Positions 11,949 through 23,900 of a DNA stretch of 64,000 bases are shown in pieces. The notes below the pieces were generated by a model. The model had not been told where the DNA came from. It saw only the letters and a list, made by a program, of their open reading frames with translations, and did no database searches. The translations under genes and the position numbers were made by a program. The stretch is from positions 9,119,001-9,183,000 of the forward strand of contig OU612066.1 in assembly GCA_914767715.1 (NCBI GenBank), given 5' to 3'. Positions within the stretch are counted from its first letter, which is position 1; every line of letters starts with the position of its first letter. The DNA is from Membranipora membranacea. Lineage: Eukaryota; Bryozoa; Gymnolaemata; Cheilostomatida; Membraniporidae.

Positions 11949-13620
11949 TGCAACAAGAGGTAAAAATCATACAAATAGAGTTTTACTCCTTGCTATACCT
12001 GTTCTCATGCACGAGGATGGCACTTTAATGTTCCCGCCATATTTGACCAATCAGGAAGTGGTACTCTAAAATCCGGTCTGATACAGCATCTAGAGTAAAA
12101 TGCTTTATTTACATTTCCGGTCTAAGCTTGCAGAAGAATTTTCAAGTAGTAGTAGTAGTGGCTGAACATTTTTTATAGGAATTTTCCAAACATGCTAATC
12201 CTTCAATCAAAAGCCTGCTAGTTGTTTAACCCAGTTCTCATGTGGTTATATAACCACCTGGGTTCCACACATTTCGGCAGGCTTGTTCTGGGCTTTATAC
12301 ACACTTAACTGTTGAGTTAAATCATCACATCCTATAATTTTCATTCATTGATTTTTTTTATCTTGAGACTGACTGAGTCAGAGAGGGTGAGTCGAGGAAT
12401 AACAACAACAGTGTAATAGAGTAACACCTTGTGTCAATCCCTTAATCTAACACCTGGTTGACTCAGTGTCTGTTAGCCAATGAATCGTGTATCTGTCAGG
12501 GAAAGTGTGCTAAATGCATGTCTTATTATTATTATGGGTCCTTTGGCTTTGAAGTTTCCAAACATATGAGATATATATATATATGTATATATATATATGC
12601 TGTCTACTGTCACTTATTCTCAAACTGTGAGGGGTCACTGATTGCTTTAATTAAGGAGTAATAGAGGTGGAAATAAGTTACTCTTTGACTCAATGTAGTT
12701 GAAATGTGTACATGGTCACATGGCTCTTCAGATAAAGGAGATGAGTCTATCTGCTCTCATTCTTGGCTAAAAAGACCGACCAATGTGTTCTAGCTCACGT
12801 TACCCAATGAACTTGCAAGCTCATACATTATGTATATTGCAAAGGACACATACAGACCCAACTAGAAATACTCAGGCTCTCACAAGCGTGTCAGTGTCCT
12901 GTTTTTTATTCTTTCTGCCTGTCTGTTTTTTTAGGAAATTACCATTCTAGTATTTCTACCTTTACAATTATTGTTTTCTTTCCGGATACATATTTTCCCA
13001 CACTCTTGATCTTACATATTAGTAACGAAATTATCAAATAATGCACATATTCAAATGCCAGCATTCACAGTATTTGAAATAGACAGGCACGCGGCTGCTT
13101 TTTTTCTTTGGTAGCCGCGTGATGAGGATATCACATTTCAATAATGCATATTCAAGATATTGCTGATTTTATCATTTCAAATGATCTGGCGACAAAATTA
13201 ATATCGGATTCTAATTCCCATATCAATATTGAGACTTGCTTGAGATAATTCTTCCTTCATGGGAAAAGTCTATCCTCCCTCCGGAATTATTATGAACAAT
13301 ACAATAATAGGTTGTTTCTTGATTGAAATAAAGATTCCATCCTACAAATTTGGTGAAACATCTCATCCGGAGCAAGGCATTTTTATCTTGTTGAAGCCTA
13401 ACATGGGTGGTGACACAAACCTTAAAATCTACCAAGAATGCTGGAGAATTAATTATGTTGAAATTCAGAACAAATTTTATCATGAGCAATTCTTAAGTTT
13501 GTCAGCCGGATAGTATATCACGCAGAGACATAGGCTCAGTTCCTGATTTGACTAATGTACTAAGGTATATTTTTTCTGATCGGCATATAATTCGTTTTTA
13601 TCGAAATTATTATTAATTAT
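11949..13620. other. Intergenic stretch upstream of the SRA gene
   Basis: Should contain the SRA-gene promoter, read leftwards. Two TTTCCGG/TCCGG-like ETS half-sites occur near 12070-12120, and a TA microsatellite lies at about 12570-12598. No exon recognised. Confidence 0.4.
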
Positions 13621-14039
13621 TAGGCCAGAAGCAGCCTAGCTGTAACTGCTCTATAAAATAATGGCACGGACAATTTTTGATGGCAGGAAACTGATCGCAT
13701 ATTATACTTCATTGATGTTTCTTCCGTAAAATTCACCGGGTGTACCCAGTTTTAGTGGTCATATATTGAAATTAAAAGGTGTTTTGTTTTTGCATTATAT
13801 GTGTGGGGACATAACTCCTATCCTGTGTAATCTTACAAATCTAATCTTCAGGGAATTCCAGGTTGAAACTGCATTGTTGGCATTTTGTTGACTTGCCAAT
13901 TTATTTACCAAGTAAACTTGCAGAAGTCTGCTTGTGTTAGATCAGGAAAAATTTAAAATTTTCAATAAGTATAATCTCAGATCTTTATGAGGTTAGTATG
14001 ATACTGTCTTGCGGCAGCATATTCGCAATATTTCTCAAA

Positions 14040-14560
14040 ACTGCGTATAATAAGTGAAATGTTAAGAATTCAATAAAGCGTGTTTCTAGGGTGGAATAAC
14101 GTGCTGAATCCAAAATTAAGGGTGTACCCAGTTGTAGCAATCATGTCAGCGGCAGCGCGACACCATATCCTCATTTCTTCTAAAAATTGCTATAAATGAG
14201 TGAAATATTAAGAGTTTAAATAAAAGGTGTTTCAAGGGTATAACAATGTGCTGAATATAAAGAAATAAGGGTGTAACCTAGAACAAGTTTGATCCAATTG
14301 CCTGCATGCCTGTTGCTCCCGATCCACTGGTCACGCCGCGGCTTGACCAGCGGATCAGGAGCCACTCGGAATGCAGGCAAATGGACCCAGTCGTAGCAAT
14401 CATGTCAGCGGAAGATCGGCAGCGCGGCAGCATATGGCAATTTTTCTCACAATCGCTAATAATAAGTGAAATGTTACGAGTTTAAAACAAGGGTATATCT
14501 AGGGTAGAACAACGTACTGAATCCAAAATTGAGAGTGTATTAAGTGATTAATATGGTCTG
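14040..14560. repeat. Imperfect tandem units inside the foldback element
   Basis: About three diverged copies of a unit carrying GTGAAATGTTA...GGGTGGAATAACGTGCTGAAT and then GGGTGTACCCAGTTGTAGC; the third copy is split by the MITE at about 14281-14393. Confidence 0.5.
14281..14393 (+). repeat. MITE of the GATCAAGTTTGATCC family, copy 2 (nested)
   Basis: AACAAGTTTGATCCAATTGC at the left, TGGTCACGCCGCGGCTTGACCA in the middle (given as two inverted halves), and CGGAATGCAGGCAAATGGACC at the right (first 20 bases match other copies). It splits a foldback-internal tandem unit, so it inserted after the foldback element formed. Confidence 0.7.
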
Positions 14561-16883
14561 CAGGAAAAACGACTTTATGTATGATTTTAAAGTAATGTCA
14601 AAGACCGATCCGAATATCAACATATCATATACCGTTGGAAAGCTGCCGAGCTACTGAAAATGAATACCTGAACAAAAACATGATTCAATGACGTTGTGTC
14701 ATTTTAGGGAGGAAATGAGGCAGAAAACGCTGTTTTTGTCAATGCAGATGTGGGAGTCAAATTAAATGCAAGAAATTTCAAACCAGGTGGAATGCATACT
14801 TAGAGATTGCGTTCATCGTAAAATTTGATTTTCTTTGATATGACTAGTCTAAACTTACTTTTTACGTCACGCCATACAATGCATTTTTTTTGTGAAGCCG
14901 TGAAAATATGTGAAATTTCAATCATTAATTCAGAACAGATCATAGGCTCGAAACAAAATTAAATATGATTTTCCCTTAGATTACACTTCAAATACCATAC
15001 CTATTAACTTTCAACAAATTAGCTTGCATATTGCGAAAACAGTAGACTCTCGAATACAGCTAATATTTTTTGCAACTTTTGCATAACATCATATGTGCTG
15101 TCCAAATGACCATTATTGTGGCCAAGCAATGTTTTTTTGAAAGTTCTCACATACGAAGCCGCTTTCATTAGCCATGGTCCACACAGGAAATGCTAAAAGA
15201 TTTTTTCCCTGCATCTTCGTTTTTCTTGAATTTAACGCAAAAGAATGCCAAAAAACCAGCTATTTTTTGGGACTTTTGTGGTGTTTTTGGCCATTCTTTT
15301 GCGTTAAATTCAAGAAAAAAGATCCAGTGAAAAAATCTGTTGGCATTTCCTGCGTGCACCATGGGTAATAAAAGCGGCTTCGTATGTGAGAACTTTCAAA
15401 AAAACTTTGTTTGGCCACAATAATGGTCATTTGGACAGCACCTTTGACGTTATGCAAAAGTTGCGAAAAATATCAGGTGTATTCGAGAGTCCACTGTTTT
15501 CGCAATATGCAAGCTAATTTGTTGAAAATCAATATGTATAACATTTAAAGTGTACTCTAAGGGAAAATCATAATTAATTTTGTTTCGAGCCTATGATCTG
15601 TTCTGAATTAATGATTGAAATTTCACATATTTTCACGGCTTCACAATAAAAAATGTGTTGTATGGCGTGACGTAAAAAGTCAGTTTAGACTAGACATATA
15701 TCAAAGAAAATCAAATTTTACTATGAACTCAATCTCTAAGTATACATTCCACCTGTTTTGAAATTTCTTGCAATAAATTTGACTCCTCCATCTGCTTTGA
15801 CAAAAACAGCGTTTTCTGCCTCATTTCCTCCCTAAAATGACACAACGTCATTGAATCAAGTTTTTGTTCAGGTATTCATTTTCAGTAGCTCGGCAGCTTT
15901 CCAGCGGTATATGATATGTTGATATTCGGATCGGTCTTTGACATTACCTTAACAATATATTCTATCACATCATTATAAAAGGTGGTCAGCGACAGCACTA
16001 CATCTCAACGAGAACAAGACAAAAAGCAGCCTAGACGTAAAACTGCTCAAAACATGATAGCGTGAGACAAATTTGATGTAGGAAAAAAGTGTGTACCCAG
16101 TTGAAGAGGTCAACCGCAGCACTACTGCATATCCCAAATATTCACACTATCGATATGTTATTAGTGGGAAGTCAAGAGTTTGATGCAGTTGGCACAAGTC
16201 AAGACTATAGTCCTGGGTTCTACATTGTATATGTTTTATCATTGCATGAGGCGGTTGGTGAGAGACAGCGCTACCGCATATCCCCATATCATGTCATTAG
16301 CATGTTAGGAAAGAATGCGAAGCTGGCATATCTAAGTTTTTCAGACTCTGACAGTTGGGTTTCTTTCTGAAAAGTGAGGCACTCATTGAACTCTTTGCTC
16401 ATGTGTTATACAAAAGATATCCAGCTGAAAAATGACATAAGAGGCAATTGAAACATCAAAAAATGTTGTTTGTAATTGCCCAAAGACAGTGGTCTTAAGA
16501 CCATACAATATCATACTAGTCCCATAAAAAGTTTGACATAATTCAATTGAATTTTTTCAATTTGTGCCGGTCTGATACGAGCAGACCTCTCTACAAGTTT
16601 ACTTGGTGAACTAATTGCCATGTCAACAATATCCCACAATGCAATTTCAACCTGGAATTCCCTGATGATTAGATTAGTTAGATTACATAGAATAGGAGAT
16701 ATTTCCCCACACATATAATGCCAAAACAAAACACCTTTTAATTTCTAAATATGACCACTACAACTGGGTACACCCGGTGAATTTTACAGAACACACATCA
16801 ATGAAATATAAAACGTGATCAGTATCCTGCCATGAAATATTGTCCGTGCCATAACAACTTATGCTATAGCTGCTTCTGGCCTA

Positions 16884-17903
16884 TATTGCATTGTTACCCA
16901 GTTTTTTATTTCTTTGTCATCAGTATATCACCAAATAGTTTGGGTCAAACTCTCTGCTATAACTCGAAGGAGCTTGGGATATTTTTGGTGTCTCTTCTAA
17001 TAAATTTGTGAATTAAGATATTTTGACTTAATTTTAATATTTACTATATAGCATAACTTAACCTGGATACCCTTTATCTAGGCTCTAACACCTAACAATA
17101 CTGATATGCCTAACAATCCTCAGTATTAATTCTTGGGACTCACTAATTAGATATAGTACGTTATCTCAACTACTTTTCTTAGACAGTAAGTGACGTTGTA
17201 TACATGACTTTTTCCGCTTCCCATTATCACCTTATGGTGATGAACAGCTTATGGCAGCTTATACTGCATCCATCTCAGAGAATCTTCGTAATTGTTATTC
17301 TACATAGGACATTCTCCTCACCTTTGGATATCAGTAATTATCACTCAGGTGTCATCGTATAGAACATGGAGTAACACCAATGTCATGGACTCTGCAAACC
17401 TTCTTATATACAGAATGTTGATCCAAAACCAAATCCGCTTTTGTCATTAGAGCGAGATAGAGCTGTTTATACATACTTATTTCTGTGGTGCTTGGAAAAG
17501 TGGCAAAATCATACCCATAAACATATAAATACTGTTTATATGTTTATGATCATACCACACCATTAGTTTTCTATACAACAAGTTCGAGATCAGTCTCAGA
17601 AGATAGGACAGGATAAACAGGCATCTGCACCGCTAGCCATATTCGTTTCACTGACTTCAATATACATGTAGTTATATCATAAAATATTCTATGGTTGCGC
17701 AATACATGATTATTAGGGCTAACACTTTCATTGTCTTATGTGCATGGTTGTGAAATACTAATAGAATATTGTAAATACTAATAATTAATGATGATAATAA
17801 ATATTGAAGCGCATGAACTGCATTTGGATAATAATTGCGATCATCTAGGTGTCACCGACATTCACCATATGTATGGATAGTTTTGTATTGCAGTGATGTG
17901 TAA
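16884..17903. other. Intergenic stretch upstream of the nuclear receptor gene
   Basis: No exon or repeat recognised. At its right end TTTTGTATTGCAG (ending 17893) looks like a splice acceptor. An in-frame TAA at 17901-17903 directly precedes the ATG, so the first coding exon probably begins inside an exon joined to an upstream non-coding 5' UTR exon. Confidence 0.4.
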
Positions 17904-20900
17904 ATGGATTCACCGCCAGGAGATAGTAAGCCTGTCGATGAAATCGCAGTCGAAACTTTGAGAAACGATCGAGAAATATGTGACTCTAGGAAGGAGAAGA
18001 AGTTGCCGTATTTACCGCCATGCCGGGTGTGCGGCAGCGTGGCTTCAGGATTTCATTATGGTGAGTTAAAAGGACTGGGAATGTATTGTAGATCAAGCAA
18101 TCCTATTGGTCTGAATTTAGGGCTTGAGCCGCAGCTCACCAGTAAAATGAGAATGACCGGACTACGGGCAAATTGGATCTTGTATGTTGTGAGTAATGAA
18201 CGACCTTTGCCTGTGTCTGTATCATGTAGGCAAATTATTATCATTAGAGTATGGTGTATTTAGGTACCAGTGCATGTTTTGAACATGGCATCCAATAATA
18301 AGGATTATTTTCAAGCTGACTATTGAAATCCTTTCACTGCTGGTATAAGTTTGTATGGGTAATAGCTGAACTTGGCTTTATAATTTATTGTTATTATCTC
18401 GATTGCTTTTAGTATTGACTGTGTCCCTGTGATCACTATAAGCTGTTTTATTATTGTCGATTCAATTTGAATTCACATACTATACATTTAGTAGAAGCTG
18501 TATCCGATAGTTTTGGAAGTATCTATAACATATATAATACTACCTTCATTTATTGATGTGTCTATACTCCAGCAGCATAGACTGGTGCTGATACATGACA
18601 ACATGCAACTCGGTTATCTCAATATACTGCTTTCATAACATTTTTGTATGGCATGGTTGGTGGGGGCCACGCCCAGTGTTTTTGTCCTACTTGTGCCTAA
18701 ACCATCAAGCCTACCCAGGCTAATTCAACGCTGTTTTGGCTTACATATTTTTTGTACTATAGGTGTGAACACATGCGAAGCGTGTAAAGGTTTCTTCCGC
18801 AGATGCCTCGCTAGGAAGACGTCTCTACAGTCATGTACAAAAGGTGGAACATGTGCGGTACAACTAGACGACAGGAACTCGTGTCCTCCTTGTAGATATG
18901 ATAAATGTATGCAAGTTGGCATGAGTAAATCAGGTGAGTCACTACGACACGAGATCAAGTTTAATCCAATTGACCGCATTCCAGTTGCTCCCTTCCACTG
19001 GCATGACCAGTAGAAGGGGAGCAACTCCAAATGCAGGCATATGGACCAAACCTGGTCTACTACGACACAGAATATCGACCACAATCATACCCACAATCAT
19101 ACCCACAATCATACCCACAATCATACCCACAATCATACCCACAATCATACGCACAAAACAATATCGCTTTACACTGTAATGTTGGACTATCAAATACCCT
19201 TCAGAATGAAATATTGTTTTAATGATGATAATATTAACTTTATTTCAACTGTTCAAAATCACCACTTGACAATCTTATACAAACGTGTTTTACAAGGAAA
19301 AATATTTACTATCAAAAGTATGATCAAGTTAAAAGAGATTTAAAAATGAGAAAATCTGATTTACATTATAATGGTGTAGGTTGATTTCCATTAATCCAGC
19401 CTGGCTTGAAACACTTTTACACAATCAATACATTTACTGATTTTCAAGTGGAACAGAAAGTGCAACTCATAGTCTCTCAGTGGTGCATCCACATTACTTG
19501 CTCTCACTCTCATCACTTGACCCTTTGGTGTAAGACAAAGGCCATACATGCAAGCAGCTTGTCCTTATTAATAATACCAGCACCTTGTGAGGGAAATCGC
19601 ATGCTAAGATTAGTATCAAAATTTTCTAACGCTGTTTATTTGGGTGATCCAGGGTAGGGCAGCTAATGCACGACAGGCTTAATTACGAGGCAACAGATAT
19701 GATAAGTCTCCTGTGCTAAGAGTAAGGTGTAGGGTTTACTGCTGATTTCCAGCCCTAATTTTATATCAGGGTCCAAGTGTCTGACTGTAACAGCAATGAA
19801 AACTGTAACTGTATTTATAATCTTCGGTAACAGGACAGTACACCAAATACACCAGTTCATTGAATACGTCCTTTTTCTACACTGATCCATTCATTTGTGT
19901 ACAAGACACCTTAGATAGAATGATTTCCACTGGGAAACAGAGCATAGATTTAGTTATGTTATTAGTTATCAGTTTAGTTCGTTTTTTATTTGCAGCCATA
20001 AAAACTGGCAGATACACACATCAGAAGAGAACTAATGACACTATAGAGATAAAGCAGGGCTATATGACACCCAGTGCAGTCACATCACAATCCAGTACAG
20101 GCAGCCAGAACTCTCAGTCATCACCAGAAGGCTCAACCTCCTCGGCTGATAAGCCTGTCGACTTATCGTCCGGAGCCTGCTCACTTCCCTCCATCCCTAA
20201 ACCTCTACAGCAGGCGATCAGCCCACTACAGACCCCCGAGTCCAGCGAGCAAGGCGAGCTACTCAAACAATTATCAGACGCTTGGAGGGCCTGCTTCAAG
20301 GACACAACCTGTATGTTTGAGCAAAAAGAATTTGTTGACAGTTTAGTTCATGACATGATGAAAGCCAACAATATGCAGTGTCTAGATCACATTATCACAT
20401 ACAACGGACACTCAGCCACGGAGGAAGAGCTCAAATGTATCAAGAAGATCACTGAACAGGTGGGTCAGAATCTAGATCAAGTTTGATCCATTTGCCTGCA
20501 TTCCAGTTGCTCCCTGCGGCGTGACCAGCAACTCGGAATGCAGGCAGATAGACCAGGACTTGGTCTAGTCAGAATTTGTTTAAGGGACCGGATAGGTATT
20601 TTTTGTCTTAATTCTCTGTCTCATATGTAAGTCCCATAGACTTAGTTATAATTATAATTCATTTATTATTACTAAGTCTATGGTTTATGCTGTCTGTGGT
20701 AGGTAAATGGGATATGAATGACATGGGTTATCACTAGATCAAGCATGATCCAATTTGCCTGCATATATAGGGTTTGAGCCGGCTCACCAGTAGAACGGAC
20801 GGACTGGACTGCTGGATCAAACTTGTTCTAGGTTATCACTTAGTTAGTTTACTAATGTCCAATAGACCTACATACTGGCCTCCCTAATTAAAATTTAATA

Positions 20901-23900
20901 TGTTAATATTAGGTCCAGGGTGCATTTCCAGGACAAATGTCATATAAATCCCATATATCATCAATGACATGCTGTAAAATGGTATCACGCTGATGGCGTG
21001 GTAGCCTCATTCCAGGATATGTTCTATTGTGTTTCTAAGGCTTGGTTCACATTGTCCCAGATGACACTAGGATGCCATCCCAGATGCTTATCCCAGTCCC
21101 ATTATAACATTCATCCCAGATAGCCATCCCAGTCAATGTGAACCAGAAAATGACACAATCCCAGACTGTCTGGGTCCGTCTGGGATAGCATCGGGAAAGT
21201 TTGACGCTTACGAACTTTCCCGATGCTATCCCAGACGGACCCAGACAGTCTGGGATTGTGTCATTTTCTGGTTCACATTGACTGGGATGGCTATCTGGGA
21301 TGGCTATCTGGGATGAATGTTATAATGTGACTGGGATAAGCATCTGGGATGGCATAGTGGCATCTGGGACAATGTGAACCAAGCATAAAGCGCTTGGTAC
21401 CCTGGGATGAAAATGTTGTATGCTGTGAACTCTTTATGGGACAAGTGATATACTAAATTTAGAGACTGTGGATCAAAATACCATAATAAAGGAGTAAAGT
21501 GTTTGCAGGTGGAAACCTTTGCCTTTCCTCAAATGGTGAAAATTATTGCTATCTAGGGGCCTAAACATTTACTCACCATCTTTATGTTAAACAAGCTCCC
21601 ACATCAGGTAGCTAACATAAACATAGATTCACCCCAAACAGGCTGAATGGCTAATATTGACTCCTGTAGGGTATATACATACTTTATATATAAATATGTA
21701 TTAAGTCTATGGGTATACATTATTGGTATATCACACAATCTATGGGTATACATCATTGGTATATCACACAATCTATGGGCATACATCATTGGTATATCAC
21801 ACAATCTATGGGTATACATTATTGGTATATCACACAATCTATGGGTATACATCATTGGTATATCACACAATCTATGGGCATACATCATTGGTATATCACA
21901 CAATCTATGGGTATACATCATTGGTATATCACACAATATATGGGCATACATCATTGGTATATCACACAATCTATGGGCATACATCATTGGTATATCACAC
22001 AATCTATGGGCATACATCATTGGTATATCACACAATCTATGGGTATACATTATTGGTATATCACACAATCTATGGGTATACATCATTGGTATATCACACA
22101 ATCTATGGGCATACATCATTGGTATATCACACAATCTATGGGTATACATCATTGGTATATCACACAATCTATGGGCATACATCATTGGTATATCACACAA
22201 TCTATGGGCATACATCATTGGTATATCACACAATCTATGGTATTTACTATGACCGTCACTAAACCTTGTCTTGTTTACCAAAAAACTGTGATGTTTTCTC
22301 TATTGTTCAATCATTATTTGGCGTACTATCTTCAGACAGAGGTGTTGAAAACCATTGAGAGGCTCAACAGTTCTGTGACAGGGGATATGATGTGGAAATT
22401 ACCCGACTGCCGCGTTGCGACCAGACAGCTGTTAGAATGCTGGTCAACTAATGTAGACAGATTTATTCGTAACGTAGTCCAGTTTGCTAAAAAAGTGCCT
22501 GGATATTCTCAGCTACCTGTGGAGGACCAAATAAACCTGATAAAATCAGGCAGACCTGAACTAGCTGCTTTGATAAAATTCAAACATTTCAATATGAAGT
22601 TTGATGCCTGGTTGGACTACCATTCAGAGACGGGCGTGATGACGGTGTTTCCTAATCGTATCTTGCGAGGCATGTTTCTATCTGTGGATCATGACAACAG
22701 CGAACACATGTGGCTGTTCACAAGGTGAGTAGTTATTGACTAATCCCTCAAATATCCTTGTACATAGAAAGCTTGAGTTGGATGCGTGTTTTTATAGACA
22801 ACAAGACAACATATCACTAACTAATGTATAGGAGACACAACATACAGTGGTGCATATAACACTGCACAACACACAGGGTCTTCAGCTAGAAACCATGAGT
22901 CAAGCGCTGTTTCGAGGCCTTCTCTAGTACAACCTCCTCATGGCCGGCCCCAGCAGCATGAAGCCACCCCTGTGTGGAAGCCAACCCTGTGTGTTGATGA
23001 GCATCTCAATCAATCTCTGCAGTGCATATTGTCAGTTTCGGTATTTTGAAATAATCGTTGTGTGTTTACGCTGTTGCGCAACAAGAGAGGCTGCCAACTT
23101 TTCATTGTTTCAATGCAACAATGCTCGCCCCATCACTCTCGTGCTTGTACTTTAAGCCAAACCAGTTCAGAGAGGTTTACTTTCCATCAACTCATCAGGC
23201 CTTTTCATCACTGGATCTCCTCTCTCATGCCTGCTTGCTCATTTGACAAACTATAGCCTACATCTCCTCAAATGCTCAAACCAACAAAAGCTTGTTGTTA
23301 TCACACATTCTCAAACTAGGTCAGGGTCGAGTAAGTGGTGGATTCCTGTTATGTACAACATAGATCTAGTCTTGTCCACTTAACTAAAGATTGAATTTAC
23401 GACACATAATTGTTGCTTTTTCCATAATCTAACCGCCATGTCTGCTCCACATACTTGAATACTGTAAACACAGGTCACAATTTACACTCGACTCCGGAAA
23501 TTACAGAAGTTATTTATTTTAATAGAGATGCAGTTATGGCAGGAAAAATATTTAGTTATCTGGAATTTAAATGGAAAATTTTGGTTGGACTATGTATATA
23601 TGTGTTGAATACAATAGAGTTTGTATGGGCGTCAATCACCTGGTCTCGGGAAAGTACCATCTCAATCCAGTACTCTTCCCCACATAAGACAAGACAAGGA
23701 TTGTTTGATATTATTGCTGTAATCAGAAGCCAAGGTTTCATGGCCCTTTAGAATATATTTGAATATTTTTGACACCAAGATTTCCAAACAAAGGTTTCCA
23801 AACCTTTCAACCCCATAATAATAGTAAGAATGAGGGCTGACATAGAGTAGGGTGTTAGAACAAACTTCCTACATTCTATAAGTTTAGAAAATATGAACAC

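Larger units (their letters stand above)
13623..16881. mobile_element. 3.26-kb foldback (large inverted-repeat) element with TA target duplication
   Basis: The ends are inverted copies: GGCCAGAAGCAGC at 13623 and its complement GCTGCTTCTGGCC ending at 16881, each flanked by TA. Outer arms of about 310 bp (13623-13930 and about 16570-16881) pair. A second, inner pair of about 680 bp (about 14565-15246 and 15292-15950) also pairs around a 45-bp centre. Between outer and inner arms lie non-matching segments built from repeats with GTGTACCCAGTTG and CAGCGGCAGCGC boxes. The left one is interrupted by a small MITE at about 14281. No transposase is encoded. The TA flank suggests mobilisation by a TA-targeting transposase, which is inference. 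Confidence 0.8.

Noticed and set aside
12120-12170. AGTAGTAGTAGT run as a significant repeat
   Set aside because: Only four triplets; ordinary low complexity.
15168-15457. Overlapping open frames with the same start sequence on both strands at about 15.2 kb
   Set aside because: They are mirror images produced by the foldback arms.
19031-19343. Histidine/threonine-repeat and YPQS-repeat open frames
   Set aside because: Translations of the 12-bp satellite inside receptor intron 2.
21604-22281. Long repetitive open frames on both strands over the minisatellite (up to 339 residues)
   Set aside because: They follow from a 33-bp unit without stops; open frames occur in four frames at once and none has independent start, splice or domain support.
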